From: Chryseobacterium sediminis
GTDB lineage: Bacteria; Bacteroidota; Bacteroidia; Flavobacteriales; Weeksellaceae
Length of the DNA: 64,000 nt
Direction: 5' to 3'
Assembly (NCBI RefSeq): GCF_008386505.1
Contig: NZ_VUNZ01000003.1
Coordinates: forward strand, 124,001 to 188,000
Shown: positions 33,297 to 43,048 of the stretch, piece after piece
Position numbering within the stretch: the stretch's first letter is position 1
Layout: every line of letters begins with the position of its first letter
Notes under the pieces: generated by a model
What the model was told of the DNA's origin: nothing
Databases searched by the model: none
What the model saw: the letters and a program-made list of their open reading frames with translations, nothing else
Position numbers and translations under genes: made by a program

Positions 33297-35900
33297 TTAG
33301 ATATTCAAAGCTTTTTGGTAAGCGTTTTCCAGTCCTTCAAGGTTTTTACCACCTGCTGTTGCAAAACCTGGGTTTCCACCACCGCCACCTTGGATCTCTT
33401 TCGCAAGATCTTTTACGATAGCTCCTGCTTGGTAATCTGCAGCAAGATCATCAGAAACACCAACCGTAATCATTGGTTTTCCGTCTGCGTCAGAAAGAAT
33501 GATCGTTACCGAAGTAGGGATTTCTCTCTTCAACTGGAATACGATGTCTTTTACAGAACCTGCATCTAAAGAAGTTTTCTTCACTAAAAGCTGCTTGTTG
33601 CCTTTCTGCTCATAAGCGTTCTTCCATTCTCCGATTTCTCCTTTTGCTTTTTCCTTTTTAAGAGCATCTACTTCAGCTTTCAATGATGTGTTTTCTTCGA
33701 TTAGCTTTTCGATAGACCTTACCACATCTTTAGACTTTAGCAGTTGAGAAAGCTCAGTGATCTGTTTTTCAAGATTGTTGAAATATTCCTCAGATTTATC
33801 TCCCGAAATAGCCTCAATCCTTCTGATTCCCGCAGCAGCAGAACCTTCAGAAGTAATTTTGAAATGACCGATTTCGCTGGTGTTTTTCACGTGAGTTCCT
33901 CCACAAAGTTCTTTTGAACTTCCGAACTGGATCATTCTCACACTGTCACCATATTTTTCACCAAATAAAGCCATTGCTCCTTTCTCCAAAGCTTCCTGAA
34001 TCGGAATGTTTCTGAATTCCTGTAAAGCAATACTGTCTTTGATCTTTTTGTTTACTTTTTCTTCAATTAATGCCAGTTCTTCCTCAGTCATTTTGTTGAA
34101 ATGAGAGAAGTCGAAACGAAGATAATCAGGACCTACATAAGAACCTTTTTGTTCTACGTGAGTTCCTAAAACATCTCTTAAAGCCTCGTGCAGAAGGTGA
34201 GTCACAGAGTGATTTGCCTGAGAATTTTTTCTGTCAGAAGCATTTACTTTAGCATAGAAAACAGCACCTGCATCCTTTGGAAGTCCACTGATCAACGAAA
34301 TAATCAATCCGTTTTCTTTTTTGGTTTCCAACACTTCAAAGCTTTCAACAGCATTTTCAAGAATACCTTTATCTCCAACCTGTCCACCTCCTTCAGGGTA
34401 GAAAGGAGAGCTGCTTAATACCACCTGGTAAAATTCTCCGTCTTTGTTTTCTACCTTTCTGTATCTTGTAATATAGGTTTCAGATTCAGTTTGGTCATAT
34501 CCTACAAAGGTTTCAGGTTTTGATTCAAGATTTACCCAGTCATATACTTTCTGAGCAGAATCAGCTTTTGAACGAAGTTTTTGTTTTTCCATTTCAGTTT
34601 TGAAACCTTCTTCGTCAATAGTCAACCCTTTTTCTTCAGCAATAATTCTTGTCAAATCATCTGGGAAACCATAAGTATCGTACAATTCAAAAACCTCTTC
34701 GCTTGGTAATACTTTCTGATTATTTGCAATAGTCTGCTGGATCAGTTTTTCTACTCTGATCAACCCGTTTTCAATTGTTTTTAAGAATGAATCTTCTTCA
34801 CTTTTGATTACTTCAGCAACCAGTTTTCCTTGTTTTTCAAGTTCAGGGAAGAAAGGACCCATCTGCTCCTGAAGAACAGCTACCAATTTGTAAAGGAAAG
34901 GTTCTTTCATGCCTAAGAATCGGTAAGAATAAGAAATTCCTCTTCTTAAAATTCTTCTGATTACATAACCGGCACCACCGTTTGAAGGTAACTGTCCGTC
35001 TGCAATAGCAAAAGAAACCGCTCTGATGTGGTCTACCACAACACGGATGGCAATATCTTTTTCGTCTTCTAAAATTCCTGTGTATTTCTTGCCTGAAAGT
35101 TCTTCAACTTTAGCAATAAGCGGCGTGAAAACATCTGTATCATAGTTGGAAGACTTCCCTTGAAGCGCCATACAAAGACGTTCAAAGCCCATTCCTGTAT
35201 CTACATGCTGAGCAGGAAGCTTCTCTAAAGATTTATCTGCCTTTCTGTTGAACTCCATGAAAACCAGGTTCCATACTTCTACAACTTGTGGGTGGTCATT
35301 ATTTACCAGCTCAAGTCCTGAAACCTTAGCTTTTTCTTCCGGTGTTCTCAGGTCAACATGGATTTCTGAACACGGCCCGCACGGTCCGCTTTCACCCATT
35401 TCCCAAAAGTTATCTTTTTTATTTCCGTTGATGATTCTATCCTCTGAAATGTGAGATTTCCAGAAATCATAAGCATCCTGGTCTCTGTCCAGATTTTCAG
35501 AAGCATCACCCTCAAAAATCGTTACATATAAATTCTCTTTTGGAATTCCGTATACTTCAGTCAGTAATTCCCAGGCAAAAGCAATAGCCTCTTTTTTGAA
35601 GTAATCCCCGAAAGACCAGTTTCCTAACATCTCAAACATGGTGTGGTGGTAAGTGTCTCTACCTACATCATCCAGGTCATTGTGCTTCCCAGAAACTCTC
35701 AGACACTTTTGGGTATCGGCAATTCTAGGGGCGGTAGGTGTTTTGTAGCCAAGGAAAAAATCCTTGAACTGCGTCATTCCGGAGTTGGAAAACATAAGGG
35801 TAGGGTCGTCTTTCAGCACAATAGGAGCTGAAGGAACAATTAAGTGCCCCTTACTTTTAAAATAATCTAAAAATTTTTGACGTATCTCTTGTGATGTCAT
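33297..35900 (-). CDS. alaS: Alanyl-tRNA synthetase
   Basis: Charges tRNA-Ala. The 867-aa class II enzyme has the N-terminal catalytic domain (motif [15 protein letters not shown]; motif 2 around [21 protein letters not shown]), the editing domain with zinc-type ligands HSVTH (about 568) and CGGTH (about 670), a coiled-coil stretch near 700-750 and the DHHA1 C-domain ending [14 protein letters not shown]. Length is normal. A TAAATTTG box (minus strand, 35945-35952) lies about 45 bases before the start. It is a single gene. Confidence 0.98.
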   Translation of the reverse strand: MTSQEIRQKFLDYFKSKGHLIVPSAPIVLKDDPTLMFSNSGMTQFKDFFLGYKTPTAPRIADTQKCLRVSGKHNDLDDVGRDTYHHTMFEMLGNWSFGDYFKKEAIAFAWELLTEVYGIPKENLYVTIFEGDASENLDRDQDAYDFWKSHISEDRIINGNKKDNFWEMGESGPCGPCSEIHVDLRTPEEKAKVSGLELVNNDHPQVVEVWNLVFMEFNRKADKSLEKLPAQHVDTGMGFERLCMALQGKSSNYDTDVFTPLIAKVEELSGKKYTGILEDEKDIAIRVVVDHIRAVSFAIADGQLPSNGGAGYVIRRILRRGISYSYRFLGMKEPFLYKLVAVLQEQMGPFFPELEKQGKLVAEVIKSEEDSFLKTIENGLIRVEKLIQQTIANNQKVLPSEEVFELYDTYGFPDDLTRIIAEEKGLTIDEEGFKTEMEKQKLRSKADSAQKVYDWVNLESKPETFVGYDQTESETYITRYRKVENKDGEFYQVVLSSSPFYPEGGGQVGDKGILENAVESFEVLETKKENGLIISLISGLPKDAGAVFYAKVNASDRKNSQANHSVTHLLHEALRDVLGTHVEQKGSYVGPDYLRFDFSHFNKMTEEELALIEEKVNKKIKDSIALQEFRNIPIQEALEKGAMALFGEKYGDSVRMIQFGSSKELCGGTHVKNTSEIGHFKITSEGSAAAGIRRIEAISGDKSEEYFNNLEKQITELSQLLKSKDVVRSIEKLIEENTSLKAEVDALKKEKAKGEIGEWKNAYEQKGNKQLLVKKTSLDAGSVKDIVFQLKREIPTSVTIILSDADGKPMITVGVSDDLAADYQAGAIVKDLAKEIQGGGGGNPGFATAGGKNLEGLENAYQKALNI

Positions 35901-36146
35901 AGTATTGCTTTTGCTTTTTTTAATATCAAATTTTTGATAAGATGCAAATTTAAGATTTTTAAGCGATTTGTAATAATTTTATGCTATGTTTTGAATGGTG
36001 CCCGGTTGAGTTTCCCGGATATTTGTTTCTTTTATTGCAGACCCTGAGTAAACCTGTAAGATTTGTATAGCTAAGAGAAAAGTTTATTATAGGATATCTT
36101 CTTGGAAATCAATTTAAATGTTTTATTTTGGAGTAAATAATTTTCC

Positions 36147-37061
36147 ATGAAATACAGTGTTATATTTTTATTCTTAACAACATTTGTTTATGCTCAAAAA
36201 AGAGTTTCAAATACAGATGTCAGCAACTTCTGGAAAGCCTATGATCTGGTACAGAAATCTAATGACTCGCTGAAACAGATGGAAATCATCAATACTGAAT
36301 ATCTGGAGAAAGCAAGTCCGGCACTCAAAGCACTGATAAAAATGGATACAATGAAGGTTTCAGATTATGTCAGAAGTATTAATAAAATGCCAAAGCGTTG
36401 GAATAAAATACGCGAACAAACGTTGAAAATAGCACAGCAGGATTATGATATAGAAAAGCTGTATACGTCTTTTAAAAAGATATATCCATTATTTCATAGC
36501 CCTCAGATTAGCTTTGTAATAGGTACTTTTAACAGAGGAGGTACCACTACCCGTGAATTTATTTTAATAGGAACAGAAGTTGTGGCACTTACCTCACTTT
36601 CTGATTCGGAACTCAAACTGTCTACTGAATATAATATTGCCCATGAGCTGGTTCACGTACAGCAGGATTACATCAACGGAGTGAATAATGAAGAAGAATA
36701 TCATGATCTCGATTTATTAGGCTGGGCTTTGATGGAAGGTTCCTGTGATTTTATTGCCGAAAAACTTTTGGGGAAACTTCCTCATATTGAATACATGGAT
36801 TATGGCAGACAGCATGAAGAACAGCTTTGGTTAGAATTTAAAAAGGATATGTATCGATATGATACAGATCAGTGGATGTACAATGGAAGTTCTTCCAAGG
36901 ATAAACCCGCTGATCTTGCCTATTTTATTGGCTACACAATCTGTAAGAGCTATTATGACAAGGCTGCAGATAAAAAAACAGCATTAAAGGAAATAATCAA
37001 TATCAATTATTCTAAAAAAGAGCATCACACATTTTTTAAAAAGGCAGGGTATATGAAATAA
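36147..37061 (+). CDS. Exported DUF2268/GldB-like zinc protease candidate
   Basis: A 304-aa protein with a signal peptide (MKYSVIFLFLTTFVYAQ). The HExxH motif in IAHELVHVQQ (about residue 170), followed by a downstream conserved Glu region (WALMEGSCDFIAEKLLG), fits the DUF2268 family of predicted Zn-dependent proteases, to which gliding-motility GldB is related. The HELVH motif and second Glu suggest catalytic competence. Substrate is unknown. It is a single gene upstream of the sigma operon. Confidence 0.75.
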   Translation: MKYSVIFLFLTTFVYAQKRVSNTDVSNFWKAYDLVQKSNDSLKQMEIINTEYLEKASPALKALIKMDTMKVSDYVRSINKMPKRWNKIREQTLKIAQQDYDIEKLYTSFKKIYPLFHSPQISFVIGTFNRGGTTTREFILIGTEVVALTSLSDSELKLSTEYNIAHELVHVQQDYINGVNNEEEYHDLDLLGWALMEGSCDFIAEKLLGKLPHIEYMDYGRQHEEQLWLEFKKDMYRYDTDQWMYNGSSSKDKPADLAYFIGYTICKSYYDKAADKKTALKEIININYSKKEHHTFFKKAGYMK

Positions 37062-37100
37062 TATACTAAATAAGTTTATCAATGAAGAAAATATGAAAAT

Positions 37101-37132
37101 TTTGCAATTTTCCGCTTAACTTATTACCTTCG
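37101..37132 (+). promoter_or_regulatory. Candidate promoter of the sigma/anti-sigma operon
   Basis: TTTG at 37101-37104, a 20-base spacer and TACCTTCG at 37125-37132, close to the TAnnTTTG consensus with one mismatch. It could be the vegetative promoter or an autoregulated one of the ECF factor. Confidence 0.45.
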
Positions 37133-37146
37133 CTGTGATCTGAGAT

Positions 37147-37719
37147 ATGACAAAAATCCTTCCAATGACAAAAGATGAAGAGTTAAAAAGCTGGATAGAA
37201 CACTATTCCGGACCGCTTTTGAAACGCGCACTGTATGTACTTTCTAATAAGGAAGACGCGCAGGATGTTGTTCAGGAAGTTTTTCTTGCTGCGTATTCAG
37301 CTCATGATTCTTTTGAAGGGAAAAGTAATCCTCTTACCTGGCTTATGGCTATTCTGAATAGGAAAGTTGCAGACTTTTACCGGAAAAAATACAAATCTGA
37401 ACCCAATATCAGGCTTGATCATTTTTTTGATGAAACAGGGTCATGGAAACAAAATGATGTTTTGAATGACTGGAATGTATCAGGTGACGGAGATGAACTT
37501 TTGGACAGTTCAGAGTTTAATAAAACACTGGAAGAATGTATTGAAGAATTGCCCTCCAGATGGAAGATCCTGCTGAAAATGTATTATATCGAAGAAAAAA
37601 AAGCACCGGAAGTAAGTCAGGAATTGAATGTTTCTACGACTAATCTTTGGAAGATCCTTCAAAGAAGCCGGATGCAGTTAAGAGAATGTCTGGAGTTTAA
37701 CTGGTTTTCAAGATCATAA
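37147..37719 (+). CDS. ECF-family RNA polymerase sigma factor
   Basis: A 190-aa sigma-70 family factor with region 2 at about 20-90 (ALYVLSNKEDAQDVVQEVFLAAY, NPLTWLMAILNRKVADFYRKK) and region 4 at about 125-180 (ELPSRWKILLKMYYIEEKKAPEVSQELNVSTTNLWKILQRSR). Regions 1 and 3 are missing, which is diagnostic for group 4/ECF factors. The zinc-finger anti-sigma candidate begins three bases after its stop and DUF417 and MsrAB follow, so the regulon probably includes methionine sulfoxide repair. Confidence 0.92.
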   Translation: MTKILPMTKDEELKSWIEHYSGPLLKRALYVLSNKEDAQDVVQEVFLAAYSAHDSFEGKSNPLTWLMAILNRKVADFYRKKYKSEPNIRLDHFFDETGSWKQNDVLNDWNVSGDGDELLDSSEFNKTLEECIEELPSRWKILLKMYYIEEKKAPEVSQELNVSTTNLWKILQRSRMQLRECLEFNWFSRS

Positions 37720-37722
37720 GTA

Positions 37723-37992
37723 ATGATAAGAAAAATACTACATATATTATTTTTACCATGCAGTGAAGCTACTTTACTGATGGAAAAAAGAAACGCCCAA
37801 TCCATTTCTGCCAAAGAAAACCGGATGCTAAGCATGCACCTGATGATCTGCAAATGGTGCAGAATGTACAAAGAAAAACTGGCGGTCCTGGATAAAGTTT
37901 TTAAAAAGACTTTTTCTGAAAAGGAAACTGAAATTAATGATGCTGAAATTCAGGATTTTAAAAATAAAATGATAGATAAATTAAATTTCTAA
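37723..37992 (+). CDS. Small zinc-finger anti-sigma factor candidate
   Basis: An 89-aa protein without membrane helix. LPCSEATLLMEKR near the N-terminus and the HxxxCxxC element MHLMICKWC (His39, Cys43, Cys46) match the zf-HC2/ZAS anti-sigma motif. Such factors hold the ECF sigma inactive until the zinc-thiol centre is oxidised. Being soluble and thiol-based, it could sense oxidants directly, as RsrA-type proteins do. The pairing with the adjacent sigma gene supports this. Confidence 0.78.
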   Translation: MIRKILHILFLPCSEATLLMEKRNAQSISAKENRMLSMHLMICKWCRMYKEKLAVLDKVFKKTFSEKETEINDAEIQDFKNKMIDKLNF

Positions 37993-38072
37993 GAAAAAAT
38001 CTGTCAGGATTGTAAAAAGGCTCCGACTATACTATTGAAAACAATTAAGTATTCAATTAAAATCTTAAAAAC

Positions 38073-38516
38073 ATGGTCGGAACAGTACAGGAATCTAAAA
38101 ATCAATTATCCCGAATCGGATATAACGTCTCACTCTTCGGAGCAGCTCTTATTTTGCTGTGGATAGGTATTTTCAAATTTACCCCTACAGAAGCTGCTGC
38201 AATAAAACCTTTGGTGGAAAACCATTTCTTAACTTTTTTCGTATATAAGATTATGAGCGTTCAGGCAGTGTCAAATCTTATCGGAGCGATAGAAATTATC
38301 ATTGCATTACTCCTGATATTTAGTGCGAAATTTGCTGTACTGAAGAAGTATGCCGGAATGGGAATGATTGTCACTTTTCTGGTAACATTAAGCTATTTAT
38401 TTACAACGCCGGGAATGTGGAAAATAGTGGATGGAGTGCCTGTGACGGATTTCTTTATTTTAAAAGATCTTATGCTTTTAGGATTTGGATTGATGATCGT
38501 TCAAAATAATAAGTAA
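38073..38516 (+). CDS. DUF417 (YkgB/RclC-like) inner-membrane protein
   Basis: A 147-aa protein with about four membrane helices, matching the DUF417 family: [27 protein letters not shown] is the conserved core. The E. coli member YkgB (RclC) belongs to the reactive-chlorine resistance operon. Its stop codon shares a base with the MsrAB start (TAATG), so the two are translationally coupled. This neighbourhood favours a role in oxidant resistance; the biochemical function is unknown. Confidence 0.88.
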   Translation: MVGTVQESKNQLSRIGYNVSLFGAALILLWIGIFKFTPTEAAAIKPLVENHFLTFFVYKIMSVQAVSNLIGAIEIIIALLLIFSAKFAVLKKYAGMGMIVTFLVTLSYLFTTPGMWKIVDGVPVTDFFILKDLMLLGFGLMIVQNNK

Positions 38517-39631
38517 TGAATAAAAAGGTAAAAATGAAAAATATATTAATTGTACTCGGAATCATTCTGGGTATAGCAGTTTTTGCTGCAGGATCCGGGC
38601 TTTTTAAAAAAGCGAAGCATAATGAAGTGGAAGTAAAAAAAGAAAATGAGAAAATTATGGATAATAAAAACGTTAAAGAAATCTATTTTGCAGGGGGATG
38701 TTTCTGGGGAACAGAACATTTTTTTCAACAGATTCGTGGAGTTGTAGGAACAGATGTAGGCTATGCCAACGGAAATACCCAAAATCCTACTTATGAAGAA
38801 GTAGTAAGCCATACAACAGGTTTTGCTGAAACAGTGAAAGTGAAGTATGATCCCGAGCAGGTAGATCTGAAACTGTTAATTGACCTTTATTTTAAAACCA
38901 TTGACCCTACCAGTAAAGATCAGCAGGGAAATGACAGAGGAAATCAGTACAGAACAGGAATCTATTTCACCAACAAAACAGATGAAGCTATTGTAAAAGA
39001 TGAAGTTCAGAAACTGGCAAAAAACTATAGCAAACCCTTACTCGTGGAAACTATTCCATTGAAAAATTTCTACAGAGCAGAAGATTATCATCAGGATTAT
39101 CTGGATAAAAATCCAGGCGGTTACTGTCACATTGAACCGGGACTTTTTGAAATGGCGAAAAAAGCAAATCCGCTTCCAAAACCAGCCTATCAAAAACAGG
39201 ATAAAAAAGTTTTAAAAGAAAAACTGACTGCCGAACAATATAATGTTACGCAGGAAAACGGTACAGAAAGACCTTTTCAGAATGAATACTGGAATGAAAC
39301 CCGCGAAGGAATTTATGTGGATATTACCACAGGAGAACCGTTGTTTATTTCTACAGATAAATTTGAATCCGGCTGCGGATGGCCAAGTTTTTCAAAACCA
39401 ATCACCAAAGCTCTGATTGATGAAAAAATGGACCGTACCCACGGAATGACCAGAGTGGAAGTAAGAAGTAAAACCGGTGATGCCCATTTAGGACACGTTT
39501 TCACAGACGGACCGGAAGATAAAGGAGGACTTCGGTACTGTATCAACAGTGCTTCTCTGAAATTTATTCCAAAAGCTGAAATGGAAACAAAAGGATACGG
39601 AAAATATCTTCCGTTGTTAGATAAAAAGTAA
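38516..39631 (+). CDS. msrAB: Bifunctional methionine sulfoxide reductase MsrA-MsrB
   Basis: A 371-aa fusion with an N-terminal membrane anchor (about 8-28). The MsrA domain (about 53-205) has the catalytic Cys in [12 protein letters not shown]; the MsrB domain (about 220-365) has the catalytic Cys in [11 protein letters not shown] and a second Cys in SGCGWPSF. The two CxxC zinc sites of many MsrB proteins are replaced (DITTGEPLF and KTGDAHLGH), a zinc-free form as in PilB. It repairs both S- and R-epimers of methionine sulfoxide, probably facing the periplasm. A terminator follows. Confidence 0.95.
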   Translation: MNKKVKMKNILIVLGIILGIAVFAAGSGLFKKAKHNEVEVKKENEKIMDNKNVKEIYFAGGCFWGTEHFFQQIRGVVGTDVGYANGNTQNPTYEEVVSHTTGFAETVKVKYDPEQVDLKLLIDLYFKTIDPTSKDQQGNDRGNQYRTGIYFTNKTDEAIVKDEVQKLAKNYSKPLLVETIPLKNFYRAEDYHQDYLDKNPGGYCHIEPGLFEMAKKANPLPKPAYQKQDKKVLKEKLTAEQYNVTQENGTERPFQNEYWNETREGIYVDITTGEPLFISTDKFESGCGWPSFSKPITKALIDEKMDRTHGMTRVEVRSKTGDAHLGHVFTDGPEDKGGLRYCINSASLKFIPKAEMETKGYGKYLPLLDKK

Positions 39632-39640
39632 TGTGAAAGG

Positions 39641-39669
39641 AAGGCTGCCATCTGGCAGCCTTTTATTTT
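39641..39669 (+). terminator. Terminator after msrAB
   Basis: AAGGCTGCCA and TGGCAGCCTT form a perfect stem with a small loop followed by TTATTTTTT. It ends the sigma operon and faces the converging ABC permease gene. Confidence 0.85.
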
Positions 39670-39693
39670 TTGAATTAATGTTGCAATTGAATT

Positions 39694-40539
39694 TTACCAA
39701 TCCCTTTTTTTCAAAATCCAGTAAGATCCAAATATGAATATGGCAGACCACACCAAACAAGCGATAAGACTTTCTGTAGGATAGTGGAATTCATATTTTA
39801 CCCCCATCATTTTGGCCATATTTAATCTCATCATAGGATTAGGAATAAGGCTGGACATACTTTCCAATGGTAAAAGATGCGTGATGAAAAAATCATTCTG
39901 AAGAATCTCATTCCTTTGTGGTCCCTGTAGTCCTTTTACTTTCGTGAAGACTTCAACAGTCGTTAAAATTCCCTCACCAATCCAGAAAACAAAAAGGGCC
40001 AGAAATACAAACACCGATTTTCTCAGTAAAATAGAAAGGAACATTAAGAAACAAAAGAAAGTAAACAGTTTTACAAAATAATTTCCAATGAAGAAAATCT
40101 CAGCAAAAACCTTTGCAGATTCTTTTGTATTTGAATATTGATAGCCAAGGAATATCGTAATACCAAATACAATCACCGTAGAAACAATGGTGAAAATACT
40201 TATTGTCAGCAGTTTTGAAGTGATGAACTCCTTTCTGCTTAATCCATCAATCGTATTCTGCTTGAACATCCGGTTGCTGAATTCCTGAGAAATAGAAAAA
40301 ACAATGATCAATCCAAGGAAAATTTTCAACAAAGCCACAATCCATGTGGTAAAGTTCCAGATTTCCGGGAAATTATAAATCCCCTGTTCTTTTAAGTTAA
40401 TTGTTCCTCCGAAAATATCAAAATCAACCAATCCGACGAAAAGCAATGCAATAAGAATAGCAAAATATAATATCGTAAAAACTTTAAACGGTTGGTAGTT
40501 CAGGTTTTTGTAGTATTCCAGTTTTAATAATTTTATCAT
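39694..40539 (-). CDS. ABC-2 type transporter permease
   Basis: A 281-aa membrane protein with about six helices: 22-40, 68-82, 105-130 and three in the C-terminal half. It lacks any soluble domain and fits the ABC-2 permease class (short N-terminal cytoplasmic segment, SQEFSNRMFKQNTIDGLSRKEF after helix 2). It starts two bases after the stop of the ATPase gene. Probably forms an exporter for an unknown lipid, peptide or drug. Confidence 0.85.
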   Translation of the reverse strand: MIKLLKLEYYKNLNYQPFKVFTILYFAILIALLFVGLVDFDIFGGTINLKEQGIYNFPEIWNFTTWIVALLKIFLGLIIVFSISQEFSNRMFKQNTIDGLSRKEFITSKLLTISIFTIVSTVIVFGITIFLGYQYSNTKESAKVFAEIFFIGNYFVKLFTFFCFLMFLSILLRKSVFVFLALFVFWIGEGILTTVEVFTKVKGLQGPQRNEILQNDFFITHLLPLESMSSLIPNPMMRLNMAKMMGVKYEFHYPTESLIACLVWSAIFIFGSYWILKKRDW

Positions 40540-40541
40540 GA

Positions 40542-41444
40542 CTAATTGGTGTTTTTTACAAGTTCAAGGAATTGAGATTCAAGAGATAATTTTTTCTTGG
40601 TCAAATGAGAAAGATAAATTCCCTTCTCTGCCAGTTTCTGATTCATAGCCGATGCTGAAATTGAAGCATCATCACGGATTTGTGCTTTAATAAGATCACC
40701 TTCCTGATTGATGGAAGAGAACCATTGAAGTTCATTCAAAGCATTTAAAAGTAAAGTAGTGTTATCTGCTTTTAATTCAAAATACCCGTTGTTGGAAGTC
40801 ATTTCGTCCACTCTTCCGCAGTAAATAGAATTTCCTTCTTTCAATACAATCACATGGCTGCATATTTTTTCAATTTCATCCAAAAGATGGCTGGCAATAA
40901 TGATCGTGATTCCCTGCTTGGCAATATCGCTGATGATTTCTCTGATCTGAATAATTCCTTCAGGATCCAGTCCGTTAGTCGGTTCGTCCAATATCATTAC
41001 CTCAGGATTGTTCAGCATAGCAGAAGCAATAGCCAGACGTTGCTTCATTCCCAGGGAAAAAGTTTTGAAAGTATCTTTTCTCCTTTCATACAGATTAACG
41101 GTTTTCAAAACTTCGTCAATCCTTGAATAGGGAGTATTTTTAATTTCTGCTACAATTTTAAGATTGGTTTCCGCACTTAAATAAGGGTAAAAGTTAGGCT
41201 GTTCAATAATAGCTCCAATCTTCTTTAAGGTTTCCGGATCTGTTCCCTTTTTTCCAAACCAGAACCAATCTCCACTGGTAGGATTGATGGTAGAAAGCAA
41301 CATCCCGAAAGTAGTGGACTTTCCGCTTCCATTGGGACCCAGAAGGCCATAAACATTTCCTTTTTCAACATCAAAAGAAATATTGTTGACCACAACTCTT
41401 TTGAATTTTTTTGTCAAATTTTTTACTGATAAAATCTTTTCCAT
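40542..41444 (-). CDS. ABC transporter ATP-binding protein
   Basis: A 300-aa ABC ATPase: Walker A GPNGSGKST, Q loop, signature FSLGMKQRLAIASAML and Walker B VMILDEPTNGLDPEG, His switch IIASHLLDEIE. A C-terminal ~80-residue extension follows, as in the exporters of the bacitracin/gliding type. The frame is open 37 codons further upstream, but those codons overlap the intergenic palindrome; the start MEKILSVKNLTKKF at 41444 is clearly better. It is the first gene of the two-gene exporter unit. Confidence 0.93.
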   Translation of the reverse strand: MEKILSVKNLTKKFKRVVVNNISFDVEKGNVYGLLGPNGSGKSTTFGMLLSTINPTSGDWFWFGKKGTDPETLKKIGAIIEQPNFYPYLSAETNLKIVAEIKNTPYSRIDEVLKTVNLYERRKDTFKTFSLGMKQRLAIASAMLNNPEVMILDEPTNGLDPEGIIQIREIISDIAKQGITIIIASHLLDEIEKICSHVIVLKEGNSIYCGRVDEMTSNNGYFELKADNTTLLLNALNELQWFSSINQEGDLIKAQIRDDASISASAMNQKLAEKGIYLSHLTKKKLSLESQFLELVKNTN

Positions 41445-41470
41445 GTAATTTGTTTTACATAGTAGTAGTC

Positions 41471-41485
41471 TATCTAAATTAGATA
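41471..41485. promoter_or_regulatory. 15-bp perfect palindrome in divergent promoter region
   Basis: TATCTAAATTAGATA has seven-base arms around a central A. It lies 27 bases before the ABC ATPase start and 76 before the divergent AAA gene, a typical operator position. No regulator gene is adjacent. Confidence 0.5.
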
Positions 41486-41533
41486 ATGTTACAGAATTAT
41501 CATAAATCAATATAAGTTTAGATGTAAATACAT

Positions 41534-41541
41534 TAAATTTG
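41534..41541 (+). promoter_or_regulatory. Candidate -7 box for the AAA gene
   Basis: TAAATTTG fits TAnnTTTG 20 bases before the AAA start codon; the -33 element is weak. Confidence 0.4.
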
Positions 41542-41560
41542 ATAGAATTAATCAAGACTT

Positions 41561-42916
41561 ATGAAGCTAATTGAACTGGCAGAAGAACTTAATGTTTCTG
41601 CAGAAGCCATAAAACAATTTATACAGGATTTCGATCTTGAATTGGTAGAATGCATCAGTACCAATTTTGAAGTAAAAGAAGATTTTGAAAAATTTGCCCG
41701 CGAAAATTTAGATTTTTTAAGGCTATACGAGAAAGATCTGGATAAAAATAAAACCCTTGAGCAGATTGCCGAAGTCATTAATCAACCTAAAGAAAAGGTT
41801 GAAAAAGTGATTAAAGATAACAACCTTAATATTTTTGATAACGGTTTTTTCAAATCTTCCATATCAAGTTATGGAATTGATAACAAGCTGGGAGGGAATT
41901 ATCAGTTTGTGTATGATTATTTCGGGCACAAAACCAGCCTTCAGCAACGAGATTTCATAGGATACAGAGATCTGTTCTTTTATACATCCACTGTTCTGGA
42001 GCCATTTCTGAATCCACAGCAGATTAAAGACTGGGGAATCAACAAACCTGCGGGAATTATTCTGTATGGTCCTCCGGGAAGCGGTAAAATATTCTGGGCT
42101 AATAAAATTGCCGAAATCATTGGCTATCAGTTTAAAGAAGTCAAGAAACATTATTTGGGAACTTCGTTGATTGATGGAAATGAAATCAATTTCAGTGATT
42201 TTTTACTGAGCATGATGAAGGAAAACAAAATGCTTCTCTTTATGGATGATTTTGATGAAATTATGATGCAGAGAAGAGCTGAAAACGATATTGCATCATG
42301 CAATCTGGAAGCGCAGGAACTTATCCTTCATTATATAGGAAAATTTGAAAAAGAAGGAGTTCTGATGGTAGGATCTGCCAATTCTGTTTCAGAAATTGAT
42401 GAAGAAATTCTTGCTCCCGGAAGATTTGATGTGATGATTCCTATCTTTCCACCCAATGCTTCAGAGCGATCAGAAATCATTTTATATGCCATGACCAGAG
42501 GATTGGAGGAAGATTCTTTATTGTATAAAATACTTAAAAATAACAAAGCAGATAAAATCCCTTTCTGGCATGAAATCTCTTCAAAGATGAAAGCCTTCAG
42601 CAACACAATGCTGATTGATTTTACCCAGAGTTTAAAGAAAAGAATTAAAAATCTTTATCAAAGAACCAGAAATGAGAAACTGAAAATTGATCAGAATCTT
42701 TTGAGTGGAGCTTTAAGGGATGCCGGTTCCAAGCTTACCGAAGAATATCTTGATCAGGTGGCCCGGTTCTTAGCAGATGCTATTATCAATAATTTTGATG
42801 ATTTTAAGTTTAGAATTCAGGCATTGAAGAGCGAACTGGAAACTTATAGAGTTGTTGAAGAGCCGCAAAGAGCTATCGGATTTCAACATAATGAGGAGGA
42901 GAAAGACAAGGGGTAA
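41561..42916 (+). CDS. AAA-family ATPase with IF2_N-like N-terminus and altered Walker A
   Basis: A 451-aa protein. Two IF-2 N-terminal-like motifs (KLIELAEELNVSAEAIKQF at 2-20; TLEQIAEVINQPKEKVEKV at about 65-83) precede an AAA module (about 125-330). Walker A is GPPGSGKI at 170-177: Lys176 is present, but the Ser/Thr that coordinates Mg is Ile177. Walker B is LLFMDDFDE (225-233), sensor 1 Asn274, and the arginine-finger-type segment APGRFD is at 285-290. Hydrolysis may be weak or Mg-independent. Partner and role are unknown; it is not a ClpX or FtsH. Confidence 0.85.
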   Translation: MKLIELAEELNVSAEAIKQFIQDFDLELVECISTNFEVKEDFEKFARENLDFLRLYEKDLDKNKTLEQIAEVINQPKEKVEKVIKDNNLNIFDNGFFKSSISSYGIDNKLGGNYQFVYDYFGHKTSLQQRDFIGYRDLFFYTSTVLEPFLNPQQIKDWGINKPAGIILYGPPGSGKIFWANKIAEIIGYQFKEVKKHYLGTSLIDGNEINFSDFLLSMMKENKMLLFMDDFDEIMMQRRAENDIASCNLEAQELILHYIGKFEKEGVLMVGSANSVSEIDEEILAPGRFDVMIPIFPPNASERSEIILYAMTRGLEEDSLLYKILKNNKADKIPFWHEISSKMKAFSNTMLIDFTQSLKKRIKNLYQRTRNEKLKIDQNLLSGALRDAGSKLTEEYLDQVARFLADAIINNFDDFKFRIQALKSELETYRVVEEPQRAIGFQHNEEEKDKG

Positions 42917-43048
42917 AACAGTTTAAAATTCAAGGTTTAAAGTTTAAAGTTTGAGGTTTTTGGCTTTATGATCTATCTTTTACCAGATATGAATTTGTCA
43001 TGAATACATTTTACTTTTTTACATAAATACATTTTATAAAAATCACTC

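Noticed and set aside
41445-41555. 37-codon upstream extension of the ABC ATPase
   Set aside because: It overlaps the intergenic palindrome and lies before the conserved N-terminus of the family.
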